NCBI RefSeq assembly: GCF_017744115.1 | Contig: NZ_JAGHQW010000014.1 | Coordinates: 1-64,000 of the forward strand | From: Salinisphaera sp. G21_0 | GTDB taxonomy: Bacteria > Pseudomonadota > Gammaproteobacteria > Pseudomonadales > Endozoicomonadaceae | DNA length: 64,000 nt | Direction of reading: 5' to 3' | Part shown: piece by piece, positions 1 to 8,874 of the stretch | Layout: each line of letters opens with the position of its first letter | Numbering within the stretch: the first letter of the stretch is position 1 | Notes under the pieces: model-generated | The model's database searches: none | What the model saw: the letters and a program-made list of their open reading frames with translations, nothing else | What the model was told of the DNA's origin: nothing | Translations under genes and position numbers: made by a program

Positions 1-1450
1 AGTTCAATGAGGCCGTGACTGCGCTGTTGCCTCACGTGAAGGCACAGAAAAACCAATGTAATGCCCAGGATATCGCCAACCTGCTGTGGGCCATGGCGAA
101 ACTGGTGGACAACGGGCAGGAGCGGACCCCAGAGTTCAAAGAGGCCATGGCCGCGCTGTTGCCCCACGTGAACACACAAATAGCGAACTTTAAACCACAG
201 GAAATCGCCAACCTGCTGTGGGCCATGGCGAAACTGGTGGATAACGGGCAAGAGCAGACACCAAGGCTCAAAGAGACCGTGGCTGCTCTGTTGCCCCTCG
301 TGAACATTCAGAAAAACCAATTTAATGCTCAAGGGATCGCCAACATGCTTTGGGCCATGGCGAAACTGGTGGACAACGGGCAGGAGCTGACACTGCTGCT
401 CAAAGAGGCCGTGGCCGCGCTGTTGCCCCTCGTGAACGCACGGAAAGCTCACTTTAAACCACAGGAAATCGCGAACCTGGTGTGGGCCATGGCGAAACTG
501 TTGAACAACGGGCAGAAGCAGACACCAGGTCTCAAAGAGGCTGTAGCCGCGCTGTTATCTCACGTGAACGCACAGAAAGACCAATTTATTCCTCAGCATA
601 TCGCCAACCTGCTGTGGGCCATGGCGAAACTGGGTGAGCTTGTAGAGCTGAACGTGGTTAAATCCACGTTCGAATCTCTTGTCTACCGAATCAGTAAAAA
701 ACCTCAGCTCTCTCAGCAAGCGATATTGATGTCTCTCTGGGGAATCATGGTATGCTGTGCCAGGTTGTCTCTAGACTCTAATGCCAATAAAAATAACGTG
801 CTTGAAAAACACATGGATGACCTGTTTACTCGCCTGGAAAATACATCCCCGGATAATGAAGAGGATCAACGCATCATTTCCATGTCTGCAAGTTGGCTTG
901 GGAGAACGTGTCCGGTCATCCCCCATTACCAGACAAGCATTTCAAAACCTCAAACCGACTTCCGCGATCAACTCCAGTCATGCCTTCCATCTTTGAAGAT
1001 TGAAGAAGAAAAGAGTCTGAACTCATTACCTCCGGTTGACCTGCTAATGCCAGACCACAACATGGTGATTGAAATTCAGGGACCGTCTCATTACGTGAGT
1101 GGTGATTTCAACACCAGGAATGGTTCGACTCTGCTGAAAATCGCACTGCTGCAAAAGCAGGATTTGAGGTCATTGAAATCCCGACTAACACCTTTTTGAA
1201 CCCGGATTCAATAAAACGATGTATTGATCAAATAAAGACCAGGGTCGATATCCCGCCTCAGGGCCATGGCTCTGTATCACATAAAATCGGATGGGCAGAT
1301 GTGGCAAACGTTACCGCCGATAAAGGAGGGCAATCCTCACATCACTGTTACTTAACCGCCGAAGAGCATTCAGAAAAGCAAACAGGCAAACCCAAAAAAA
1401 GAAAAAGGAAGAGGAAAAAAAAGCCAATAACCTCTTCCCTTTCACCATGA
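1..1450 (+). pseudogene. Copy 1: OPR-like repeat/RAP protein, 5' end outside window, frameshifted in RAP domain
   Basis: The reading frame is already open at base 3, so the gene begins before the window. Five 44-residue repeats are visible, the last being the capping unit (AKLGELVELNVV), followed by the conserved capping segment and the start of the RAP domain (VDLLMPDHNMVIEIQGPSHYV). At 1153-1156 the run after CTGC has four A where most intact copies have five (GCAAAAAGCAGG). The frame shifts and stops at 1199 after an unrelated 12-residue end, losing the GFEVIEIP strand. The lost frame is open again across 1196-1450 and encodes the expected tail, ending in a Lys/Arg run (KKRKRKRKKKP). One base therefore separates this from an intact gene. 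It could be a true pseudogene, a slippage variant or a homopolymer sequencing error. Confidence 0.85.
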
Positions 1451-1636
1451 CTCAAGAACTGTGTTCATATTCCGGGGAGGGCTTTCAGCTTTTCGACCTT
1501 ACCCGCAAGTGATCCGTGGGCAGATTGATCAATGGTTGTAACCGATTGTCTCGCCCCTGATTGAACATAGCGGATTGGTGGCATCAGGAGTAAATGGGTT
1601 TCCCCAACCGCTTAAATTTATAAACATTTCACCAAA

Positions 1637-1699
1637 ATGAACTTCTGAACTGCACAGCAGTCTGCTTTTTATATTTTCATGAATTAATGAAATATAATT
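1637..1699 (+). promoter_or_regulatory. Conserved 63-bp leader of copy 2
   Basis: First of 19 leaders of identical length, numbered here from 0 to 62. Offsets 0-11 read ATGAACTTCTGA, a three-codon ORF (MNF). AGCAGTCTGCT (19-29) is a perfect inverted repeat followed by T5. ATATTTTCAT (34-43) pairs with ATGAAATAT (50-58). TATATT at 33-38 is a possible -10 box. In the commonest form of the leader a weak -35 match (TGAACA, offset 9) lies 18 bp upstream of it. No Shine-Dalgarno sequence precedes the gene's ATG. Here the 6-17 inverted repeat is broken (CTGAACTGCA). Confidence 0.6.
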
Positions 1700-4600
1700 A
1701 TGAATACAAGCTCTGCCGGTATCAGTGGTCAATACGCAAGATCAGATAATGATTATAACCGACCGGGTGGCCATGCCGCTTCTTCAAGGCGTGGACGATA
1801 CAGACATGCCACGGTCAGACAATGGGATGATACCCCACGTAATAACCCGGGGCGTAATACATTTGACCGTTCTTCTGACGCATGCCCTTCTCAACATCTA
1901 CAGCGCCGTTCAGTAAACCCTGCTCAAGATTTTAATGCGCTCATCAAACCAGAAATAATGGATGATCTGGTGAACAAATCGGATCATTTCGGTCATCGCT
2001 ATGATGGGAGATATCACGGCCTGTATGCCAATTCAATTAAAAAATACACATCAACTGCTAAAAGACAGTTAAATCGAGCTGAACAAAGCCAGCTGATAGG
2101 TTTGCTGCAAAATTTTACCATAACACGACGTTGGAACTGGCGAAGCCTGACAACCACACTTCATTCATTGACTTCAGCGGGTGTTTTTACCCCTCATAAA
2201 CCCATGGATGGGCGTGTTAAGCTTACTCAGGCTGCCTTATTGTCAACACTACTTGATGCGATAATATTCAAGTGCAACCAAAAACCCCAAGCCAGGGATA
2301 TTGATGCCTGGGGAATCGCTAGCCAGCTGTGGGCCATGGCAAAACTGGTGGAAAAAGGGCAGGAGCAAACACCAGAAATCAAAGAGGCCGTGACCACGCT
2401 GTTGCACCGCGTGAACGCACAGGAAGCCCAATTTGATGCCCAGCATATTGCCAACCTGCTGTGGGCCATGGCAAAACTGGTGGACAAAGGGCAGGAGCAA
2501 ACACCAGAACTCAAAGAGGCTGTGACCACGCTGTTGCAGCACGTGAACGCACAGAAAGCCCAATTTAATGCCCAGCATATTACCAACTTGCTGTGGGCCA
2601 TGGCGAAACTGGTGGCCAACGGGCAGGAGTGGACACCAGAGCTTAAAGAGGGCGTATTCGTACTTTTGTCCTATGTAAACGCACAGAAAGCTAACTTTAA
2701 ACCACAGGAAATCGTCAACCTGCTGTGGGCCATGGCAAAATTGGTGGACAATGGTCAGGAGCAAACACCAGAACTCAAAGAGGCCGTGGCCGCGCTGCTG
2801 CCCCAAGTGAACGCACAAAAAGACCAATTTATTCCTCAGGGTACCGCCAACCTGCTGTGGGCCATAGCGAAACTGGTGGACAACGTTCAGGAGCAGGCAC
2901 CAGAGTTCAAAAAGGCCGTGACCGCGCTGTTGCACCGCGTGAACGCACAGAAAGCCCAATTTAATGCCCAGCATATTACCAACTTGCTCTGGGCCATGGC
3001 GAAACTGATGGCCAACGGGCAGGAGTGGACACCAGAGATTAAAGAAGCCGTGTCCGCACTTTTATCCCACGTAAACCCACAGAAAGCTAACTTTAAACCA
3101 CAGGAAATCGCCAACCTGCTGTGGGCCATGGCGAAACTGGTGGACAATGAGCTAAAGCAAACACCAGAACTCAAAGAGGCTGTGGCCGCGCTGTTGCCCC
3201 ACGTGAACGCACAAAAAAACAAATTTATTCCTCAGGGTATCGCCAACCTGCTGTGGGCCATGGCGAAACTGGTTGACAGCGTCCAGGAGCAGACACCAGA
3301 ACTCAAAAAGGCCGTGGCCGCGTTGTTGCCCATCGTGAATACTCAGAAAGCTAACTTTAACCCACAGGAAATCGTCAACCTGCTGCGGGCCATAGCGAAA
3401 CTGGTGGACAACGGGCTGGAGCAGACATGGGTTGTCAGAAAGGCCGTGGCCGCGTTGTTACCCCACGTGAACGCAAAGAAAGCTCACTTTAACCCACAGG
3501 AAATCGCCAACCTCCTGTGGGCCATGGCAAAACTGGTGGACAACGGGCAGAAGCTGACACCGGGGCTCACAGAGACCGTGGCCATACTGTTGCCTCTCGT
3601 GAACGCTCAGAAAGCTAACTTTAAACCACAGGAAACTGCCAACCTGCTGTGGGCCATGGCAAAACTGGTGGACAACGGGCTGGAGCAGACACCAGGGCTC
3701 AAAGAGGCCTTAGCCGTGCTGTTGCCCCACGTGAACGCACAGAAAGACCTATTTAATGCCAGGGATATCACCAACCTGCTGTGGGCCATGGCGAAACTGG
3801 TGGACAACAGGCTGGAGCAGATACCAAGGTTCAAAGAGGCTGTGGCCGTGCTGTTGCCCCACGTGAACGCACAGAAAGCTGACTTTACGCCAAAAGAAAC
3901 TGCCAACCTGCTGTGGGCCATGGCAAAACTGGTGGACAACGGGCTGGAGCAGACACCAGGGCTCAAGGAGGCCGTGGCCGCTCTGTTGCTCCACGTGAAC
4001 GCACAGGCAGTCCAATTTAATGCCCAGGATATCGCCAATCTGCTGTGGGCCATGGCGAAACTAGTGGACAACAGACTGGAGCAGATACCAGGGCTCAAAG
4101 AAGCCTCAGGCGCATTGTTGCCCCACGTGAATGCACAGAAAGCTAACTTTAAACCACAAGGTATCGCCAATCTGCTGTGGGCCATGGCGAAACTGGTGGA
4201 CAAAGAGACACCAGGGCTCGAAGCGGCGGTAGCCACGCTGATGACCCACGTGAAAGTACTGAAAGCTAACTTTAAACCTCAGGAAATCGCTAACCTGCTG
4301 TGGGCCATGGCGAAACTGGTGGACAACGGGCAGGTGCAGATACCAGAACTCAAAGCGGCGGTAGCCGCGCTGTTGCCCCACTTGAAGGCACAGAATGACC
4401 AACTTAATGCCCAGGATATCGCCATCCAGATGTGGGCCATGGCGAAACTGGTGATCAGCGGGCAGGAGCAGACACCAGAGCTCAACGAGGCTATGACCGC
4501 GCTTTTGTCCCAAGTGAACGCAAGGAAAGACCAGTTTATTCCTCAGCATATCTCCCACCTGCTGTGGGCCATGGCGAAACTGGGTGAACTCCTTGAGCTG

Positions 4601-5380
4601 AACGTGGTTACCTCTACGTTCGAGTCGCTTGTCTATCGAATCAGTGAGAACCCTCAGTTTTCTCAGCAAGAGATATCGATATCTCTCTGGGGAGTAATGG
4701 TATGCTGTGCCAGGTTGGCTCTAGACTCCAATGCCAATAAAAGTAACGTGTTTGAAAAGCACATGGATAACCTGTTCACTCGCCTGGAAAATACCTCGCC
4801 AGATAATGAAGAGGAACAATCCATCATGATCATGGCCGCAAGTTGGCTTGGCAGAGCCTGTCCGGTCGTTTGCCATTACCAGACCAACATTTCAAAAACC
4901 CAGGCCGACTTCCGTGATCAACTCAAATCATCTATTCCATCTTTTCAGATCGAAGAAGAAAAGAGCCTGAACTCATTACCGCCAGTTGACCTGCTTCTGC
5001 CAAATCACAACATAGTGATTGAAGTTCAGGGTCCATCGCATTACGTGGGTGGTAATTTCAATACCAGGAATGGTTCAACTCTGCTTAAAATCGCATTGCT
5101 GCAAAAATCAGGATTTGAGGTCATTGAAATCCCGACTAACACGCTTTTGAGCCCGGATTCAATAAAACGATGTATTGATCGAATAAAGACCAGGGTGGAC
5201 ATCCCGCCACAGGGCCATGGCTCTGTATCACATAAAATCGGGTGGGCAGATGAGGCAAACGTTACCGCCGATAAAGGGTGGCAATCCTCAGATCACTGTT
5301 ACTTAACCGCCGAAGAGCATTTAGAAAAACAAACAGGCAAACCAGAAAAAAGAAAAAGGAAGAGAAAAAAAAGGCCATAA
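1700..5380 (+). CDS. Copy 2: OPR-like 18-repeat protein with C-terminal RAP domain
   Basis: 1226 residues. Residues 1-75 are Ser/Arg/Gly/Asn-rich and low in hydrophobics, with no signal peptide. A conserved helical segment (about 80-205, with NRAEQSQLI and WNWRSLTTTLHSLTSAGVFTP) leads into 18 repeats whose Trp residues run from 211 to 956. Each 44-residue unit looks like two helices: F.PQ.IANLLWAMAKLVDNG, then TPELKEAVAALLPHVNAQK. The AN.LWA.AKL core matches octotricopeptide repeats, a family that regulates organellar RNAs. The RAP domain (about 1096-1148) has VDLLLPNHNIVIEVQG and FEVIEIP. RAP domains have a Vsr/PD-(D/E)XK-like fold; here EVQ stands where a nuclease would have ExK. The tail ends KRKRKKRP. 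Oddities: one repeat has LLRAIAKL (Trp to Arg) and one lacks four residues (LVDKETPG). The start is fixed by the conserved leader and by paralogue N-termini. RNA binding is inferred from family. Confidence 0.9.
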   Translation: MNTSSAGISGQYARSDNDYNRPGGHAASSRRGRYRHATVRQWDDTPRNNPGRNTFDRSSDACPSQHLQRRSVNPAQDFNALIKPEIMDDLVNKSDHFGHRYDGRYHGLYANSIKKYTSTAKRQLNRAEQSQLIGLLQNFTITRRWNWRSLTTTLHSLTSAGVFTPHKPMDGRVKLTQAALLSTLLDAIIFKCNQKPQARDIDAWGIASQLWAMAKLVEKGQEQTPEIKEAVTTLLHRVNAQEAQFDAQHIANLLWAMAKLVDKGQEQTPELKEAVTTLLQHVNAQKAQFNAQHITNLLWAMAKLVANGQEWTPELKEGVFVLLSYVNAQKANFKPQEIVNLLWAMAKLVDNGQEQTPELKEAVAALLPQVNAQKDQFIPQGTANLLWAIAKLVDNVQEQAPEFKKAVTALLHRVNAQKAQFNAQHITNLLWAMAKLMANGQEWTPEIKEAVSALLSHVNPQKANFKPQEIANLLWAMAKLVDNELKQTPELKEAVAALLPHVNAQKNKFIPQGIANLLWAMAKLVDSVQEQTPELKKAVAALLPIVNTQKANFNPQEIVNLLRAIAKLVDNGLEQTWVVRKAVAALLPHVNAKKAHFNPQEIANLLWAMAKLVDNGQKLTPGLTETVAILLPLVNAQKANFKPQETANLLWAMAKLVDNGLEQTPGLKEALAVLLPHVNAQKDLFNARDITNLLWAMAKLVDNRLEQIPRFKEAVAVLLPHVNAQKADFTPKETANLLWAMAKLVDNGLEQTPGLKEAVAALLLHVNAQAVQFNAQDIANLLWAMAKLVDNRLEQIPGLKEASGALLPHVNAQKANFKPQGIANLLWAMAKLVDKETPGLEAAVATLMTHVKVLKANFKPQEIANLLWAMAKLVDNGQVQIPELKAAVAALLPHLKAQNDQLNAQDIAIQMWAMAKLVISGQEQTPELNEAMTALLSQVNARKDQFIPQHISHLLWAMAKLGELLELNVVTSTFESLVYRISENPQFSQQEISISLWGVMVCCARLALDSNANKSNVFEKHMDNLFTRLENTSPDNEEEQSIMIMAASWLGRACPVVCHYQTNISKTQADFRDQLKSSIPSFQIEEEKSLNSLPPVDLLLPNHNIVIEVQGPSHYVGGNFNTRNGSTLLKIALLQKSGFEVIEIPTNTLLSPDSIKRCIDRIKTRVDIPPQGHGSVSHKIGWADEANVTADKGWQSSDHCYLTAEEHLEKQTGKPEKRKRKRKKRP

Positions 5381-5474
5381 GTAGTTGCCCAAAATGATTT
5401 GAAAATAACGGATTGGTGGCATCAGAAGTAGAGGTGTATCCCCTGCGGCCTGGTTTTATAGATATTTCAGTAAA

Positions 5475-5537
5475 ATGAACTTCTGAACAGAACAGCAGTC
5501 TACTTTTTATATTTTCATGAATTAATGAAATATAATT
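5475..5537 (+). promoter_or_regulatory. Conserved 63-bp leader of copy 3
   Basis: Same length and order of elements as the other leaders. TTCTGAACAGAA (5481-5492) is an intact inverted repeat. The next one is altered to AGCAGTCTACT. TATATT lies at 5508-5513. Confidence 0.6.
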
Positions 5538-8500
5538 ATGGACAGAAGCTCTGTCGGTATCAGTGGTAAATACGCAAGACCAGGCAATAATTACAACAAA
5601 CCGGATGACCAGACCGCTTCTTCAAGCCGTGGACGATATAGACATGCCACAGTCAAACAATGGGATAATCCCCCCCACACTGCCACGGGGCGTAATGCAT
5701 TTTACCATTCTTCTGCCCCATGTTCTTCTCAATATCTACAGCGCCGTTCAGTAAACCCTGCTCAAGATTTTAATGCCCTCACCAAACAGGAAATAATGGA
5801 TGGCCTGGTGAGTAAATCGGTTCGTTTCGGTCATCGCTATGATGGAAGAGATCACGGTCTATATGCCAGTTCCATTAAAAAATACACGTCAACGTCTAAA
5901 AGACCGTTAAATCGAGCTGAACAAAGCCAGCTGATGCATTTGCTGCAAAATTTCACAGTCACACGGAGCTGGAATTGGCGAAGCCTGACGACAACATTTC
6001 ACTCATTGACTTCAGCGGGTGTTTTTACCCCTCATAAGCCCGTGGATCAGCGTGCCAAGCTCACTCAAGCTGCTTTATTGTCCATGCTATTTGATGCAAT
6101 AGCGTTCAAGTGCAACCAAAAACCTCAAGCCTGGGATATCGATGCCCGGGGAATCGTCAACCTGCTGTGGGCCATGGCAAAACTGGTGGACAACGGGCAG
6201 GAACGGACACCAGAGTTCAAAAAGGCCGTGGCCGCCCTTTTGCCCCACGTGAACACACAGAAAGAGCAACTTATTCCTCAGCATATCGCTAACCTGCTGT
6301 GGGCCATGGTGAAACTGGTGAACAACGGGCAGGAACAGACACCCGGGCTCAAAGAGGCCGTGGTTGCACTGTTACCCCACGTGAAAACACAGAAAGATCA
6401 ATATATTCCTCAGCATATCGCTAACCTGCTGTGGGCCATGGCGAAACTGGTGGACAACGGGCAGGAGTGGATACCAAGGCTCAAAGAGGCTCTGGTTGCG
6501 TTGTTGCCCCACGTGAGCGTACAAAAAGCTGGCTTTAATCCACAGGAAATCGCTAACCTGCTGTGGGCCATGGCTAAATTCGTAGTCAACGGACAGGAGC
6601 AGACACCCGGGCTCAACGAAGCCGTGTCCGAGCTGCTGCCCCACGTCAACGCGCAGCATGACCAATTTAATGCCCAGGATATCGCCAACCTGCTGTGGGC
6701 CATGGCGAAACTGGTGATCAACGGACAGGAGCGGACACCAGAGCTAAAAGAAACCCTGGCCACGCTATTGCCCCAGGTCAACGTACATAAGGACCAGTTC
6801 AATCCCCAGGGTATCGCCAACGTGCTGTGGGCCATGGCGAAACTGGTGGACAACGGGCTGGAGCGAACACCAGAACTTAACAAAGCCGTGGCCGGGCTGT
6901 TGCATCACGTGAACGCCCAGGCTAACAAACCACAGGAAATCTCCAACCTGCTCTGGGCCATAGCGAAGCTGGTGGACAACGGGCTGGAGCGGACACCAGA
7001 GTTCAAAGAGGCCCTGGCCGTGCTATTGCCCCAAGTGGTCGCACAAAAAGCTAACAGCAAACCACAGGAAATAACCAACCTGCTGTGGGCTGTGGCGAAA
7101 CTGGTGGATAACGGGCTGGAGTGGACACCAGAGCTTAAAAAAACTGTGGCCAGACTGTTGCCTCACGTGAACGCACAGAAGGCTAATTTTACACCACAGG
7201 GTATTGCCAACCTGCTGTGGGCCATGGCGAAACTGGTGGACAACGGGCTGGAGCGGACGCCAAAGTTCAAAGAAGTCGTGGCCAGGCTGTTACCCCATGT
7301 GAACGCACAGGCAGCTAACTTTAACCCTCAGGGTATTACCAACCTGCTTTGGACCATGGCGAAACTGGTAGACAGCGGGCAGGAACGGACCCCGGAACTC
7401 AACGAGACCGTGGCCACGCTGTTGCCACACGTGAACGTAAAGAAATACCAGTTTAATGCCCAGGAAATCGCCAACCTGCTGTGGGCCATGGCGAAACTGG
7501 TGGACAACGGACTGGAGTGGACAGCAAGGCTCAACCAGGCCGTAGCCGCACTGTTGCCCTGCGTGAACGCACAGAAAGACCAATTTATTCCTCAGCATAT
7601 CGCCAACCTGCTGTGGGCCATTGGGAAACTGGTGGACAACGGGCTGGAGCAGACACCAGAGCTTAAAGAGGCCATGACCGCGCTGTTACCCCACGTGAAT
7701 GCACAGAAAGACCAATTTGTTCCTCAGCATATCGCCAACCTGCTATGGGCCATGGCGAAACTGATAGACGGCAGGCAGGAGTGGCTCCCGGGGCTCAACG
7801 AGGCGGTCGTCGCTCTGCTGCCCCGCGTGAACGTTCAGAAAGACCAATTTAGTGTCCAGGGCATCACCAACCTGCTGTGGGCCATGACCAAACTGGCGGA
7901 CAACGGGCTGGAGCAGACACCAGAGCTCAAAGCGGCCCTGGCCGCGATGTTTGCCCACGTGAATGCACAGAAAGAACAATTTAATACCCAGGGTATCGCC
8001 AACCTGCTGTGGGCCATGGCAAAACTGGGTGAGTTCGTTGAGCTGGGTGTGGTGACCTCTACCTTTGAATCTTTTGTCTACCGAATCAGTGGCAACCCTC
8101 AGCTCTCTGCGCAAGAGATATGGATGTCTCTCTGGGGAGTCATGGTGTGCTGTGCCAGGCTGTTTCTAGAATCCCATACTAAAAATAACGTGCTTGAAAA
8201 GCATATGGATGACCTGTTTACTCGCCTGAAAAATACCTCCCCGAATAATGAAGAGAATCAATGCACCATTGCCATGGCCGCCAGTTGGCTTGGCAGGGCG
8301 TGTCCGGTCGTCCCCCATTACCAGGCAATCATTTCAAAACCCCAAAGCGTCGTCCGGGATCAACTCCAATTATGCATTCCATCATTAAAGATTGAAGAAG
8401 AAAAGAGTCTGAGTTCATTACCTCCAGTCGACCTGCTACTGTCAGACCACAACATTGTGATTGAAGTTCAGGGGCCGTTTCATTACGTGAGTGGTGATTT

Positions 8501-8798
8501 CAAAACCAGGAATGGGTCGACTCTGCTGAAAATCGCACTGCTGCAAAAAGCAGGATTTGAGGTCTTTGAAATCCCGACTAACACGCTTTGGAAACCGGGT
8601 TCAATAAAACGATGTATTGATCAAATAAAGACCAGGGTGGACATCCCGCCACAGGATCATGGCTGTGTATCACTTAACACCGGGTGGCAATCCTCTGATC
8701 ACCGTTACTTAACCGCCGAAGCACATTTAGAAAAGCAAACAGGCAAACCCAAAAAAAGAAAAAGGAAGAAAAAAGCCAATAACCGCTTAAATTTATAA
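5538..8798 (+). CDS. Copy 3: OPR-like 15-repeat protein with RAP domain
   Basis: 1086 residues, same architecture as copy 2. There are 15 repeats (Trp 211 to 825), the capping segment VVTSTFESFVYRISGNPQLS, a RAP domain at about 965-1017 (EVQGPFHYVSGDF, GFEVFEIP) and a basic tail (KKRKRKKKANN). One repeat is two residues short at the inter-repeat loop (NAQANKPQEI), without loss of frame. The tail runs on into what is spacer sequence elsewhere: its last codons and stop (CGCTTAAATTTATAA) match the spacer after copy 1 (about 1610-1624). A deletion has therefore fused the tail to the spacer, leaving only 76 bp to copy 4. The separate leader of copy 4 means the two genes need not share a transcript. 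Confidence 0.9.
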   Translation: MDRSSVGISGKYARPGNNYNKPDDQTASSSRGRYRHATVKQWDNPPHTATGRNAFYHSSAPCSSQYLQRRSVNPAQDFNALTKQEIMDGLVSKSVRFGHRYDGRDHGLYASSIKKYTSTSKRPLNRAEQSQLMHLLQNFTVTRSWNWRSLTTTFHSLTSAGVFTPHKPVDQRAKLTQAALLSMLFDAIAFKCNQKPQAWDIDARGIVNLLWAMAKLVDNGQERTPEFKKAVAALLPHVNTQKEQLIPQHIANLLWAMVKLVNNGQEQTPGLKEAVVALLPHVKTQKDQYIPQHIANLLWAMAKLVDNGQEWIPRLKEALVALLPHVSVQKAGFNPQEIANLLWAMAKFVVNGQEQTPGLNEAVSELLPHVNAQHDQFNAQDIANLLWAMAKLVINGQERTPELKETLATLLPQVNVHKDQFNPQGIANVLWAMAKLVDNGLERTPELNKAVAGLLHHVNAQANKPQEISNLLWAIAKLVDNGLERTPEFKEALAVLLPQVVAQKANSKPQEITNLLWAVAKLVDNGLEWTPELKKTVARLLPHVNAQKANFTPQGIANLLWAMAKLVDNGLERTPKFKEVVARLLPHVNAQAANFNPQGITNLLWTMAKLVDSGQERTPELNETVATLLPHVNVKKYQFNAQEIANLLWAMAKLVDNGLEWTARLNQAVAALLPCVNAQKDQFIPQHIANLLWAIGKLVDNGLEQTPELKEAMTALLPHVNAQKDQFVPQHIANLLWAMAKLIDGRQEWLPGLNEAVVALLPRVNVQKDQFSVQGITNLLWAMTKLADNGLEQTPELKAALAAMFAHVNAQKEQFNTQGIANLLWAMAKLGEFVELGVVTSTFESFVYRISGNPQLSAQEIWMSLWGVMVCCARLFLESHTKNNVLEKHMDDLFTRLKNTSPNNEENQCTIAMAASWLGRACPVVPHYQAIISKPQSVVRDQLQLCIPSLKIEEEKSLSSLPPVDLLLSDHNIVIEVQGPFHYVSGDFKTRNGSTLLKIALLQKAGFEVFEIPTNTLWKPGSIKRCIDQIKTRVDIPPQDHGCVSLNTGWQSSDHRYLTAEAHLEKQTGKPKKRKRKKKANNRLNL

Positions 8799-8811
8799 AC
8801 ATTCAAGCAAA

Positions 8812-8874
8812 ATGAACTTCTGAACTGCACAGCAGTCTGCTTCTTATATTTTCATGAATTAATGAAATATAATT
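8812..8874 (+). promoter_or_regulatory. Conserved 63-bp leader of copy 4
   Basis: Carries the CTGAACTGCA variant also seen before copy 2, and TTCTTATATT in place of TTTTTATATT. It starts only 13 bp after the stop of copy 3. Confidence 0.55.

Noticed and set aside
1725-1916. 63-codon overlapping frame (MVNTQDQ...RAVQ), present at the same place in most copies
   Set aside because: Its constant length follows from the indel-free N-terminal coding region. There is no ribosome site and its sequence varies freely. It matters only as the frame into which copy 17 falls after losing one C.
2329-4600. TAL-effector, tetratricopeptide, pentatricopeptide or ankyrin repeat
   Set aside because: Unit length (44) and the core F.PQ..AN.LWA.AKL do not fit the 33-35 residue patterns of those families. 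The RAP C-terminus fits OPR-type proteins better.
5494-5512. AGCAGTCTGCT plus T run as a strong intrinsic terminator
   Set aside because: The stem can be only 4-5 bp with a 1-3 base loop and is altered in several copies (AGCAGTCTACT, AGCAGTCTGTT). It is too weak to call as a terminator, so it is kept only as part of the leader.
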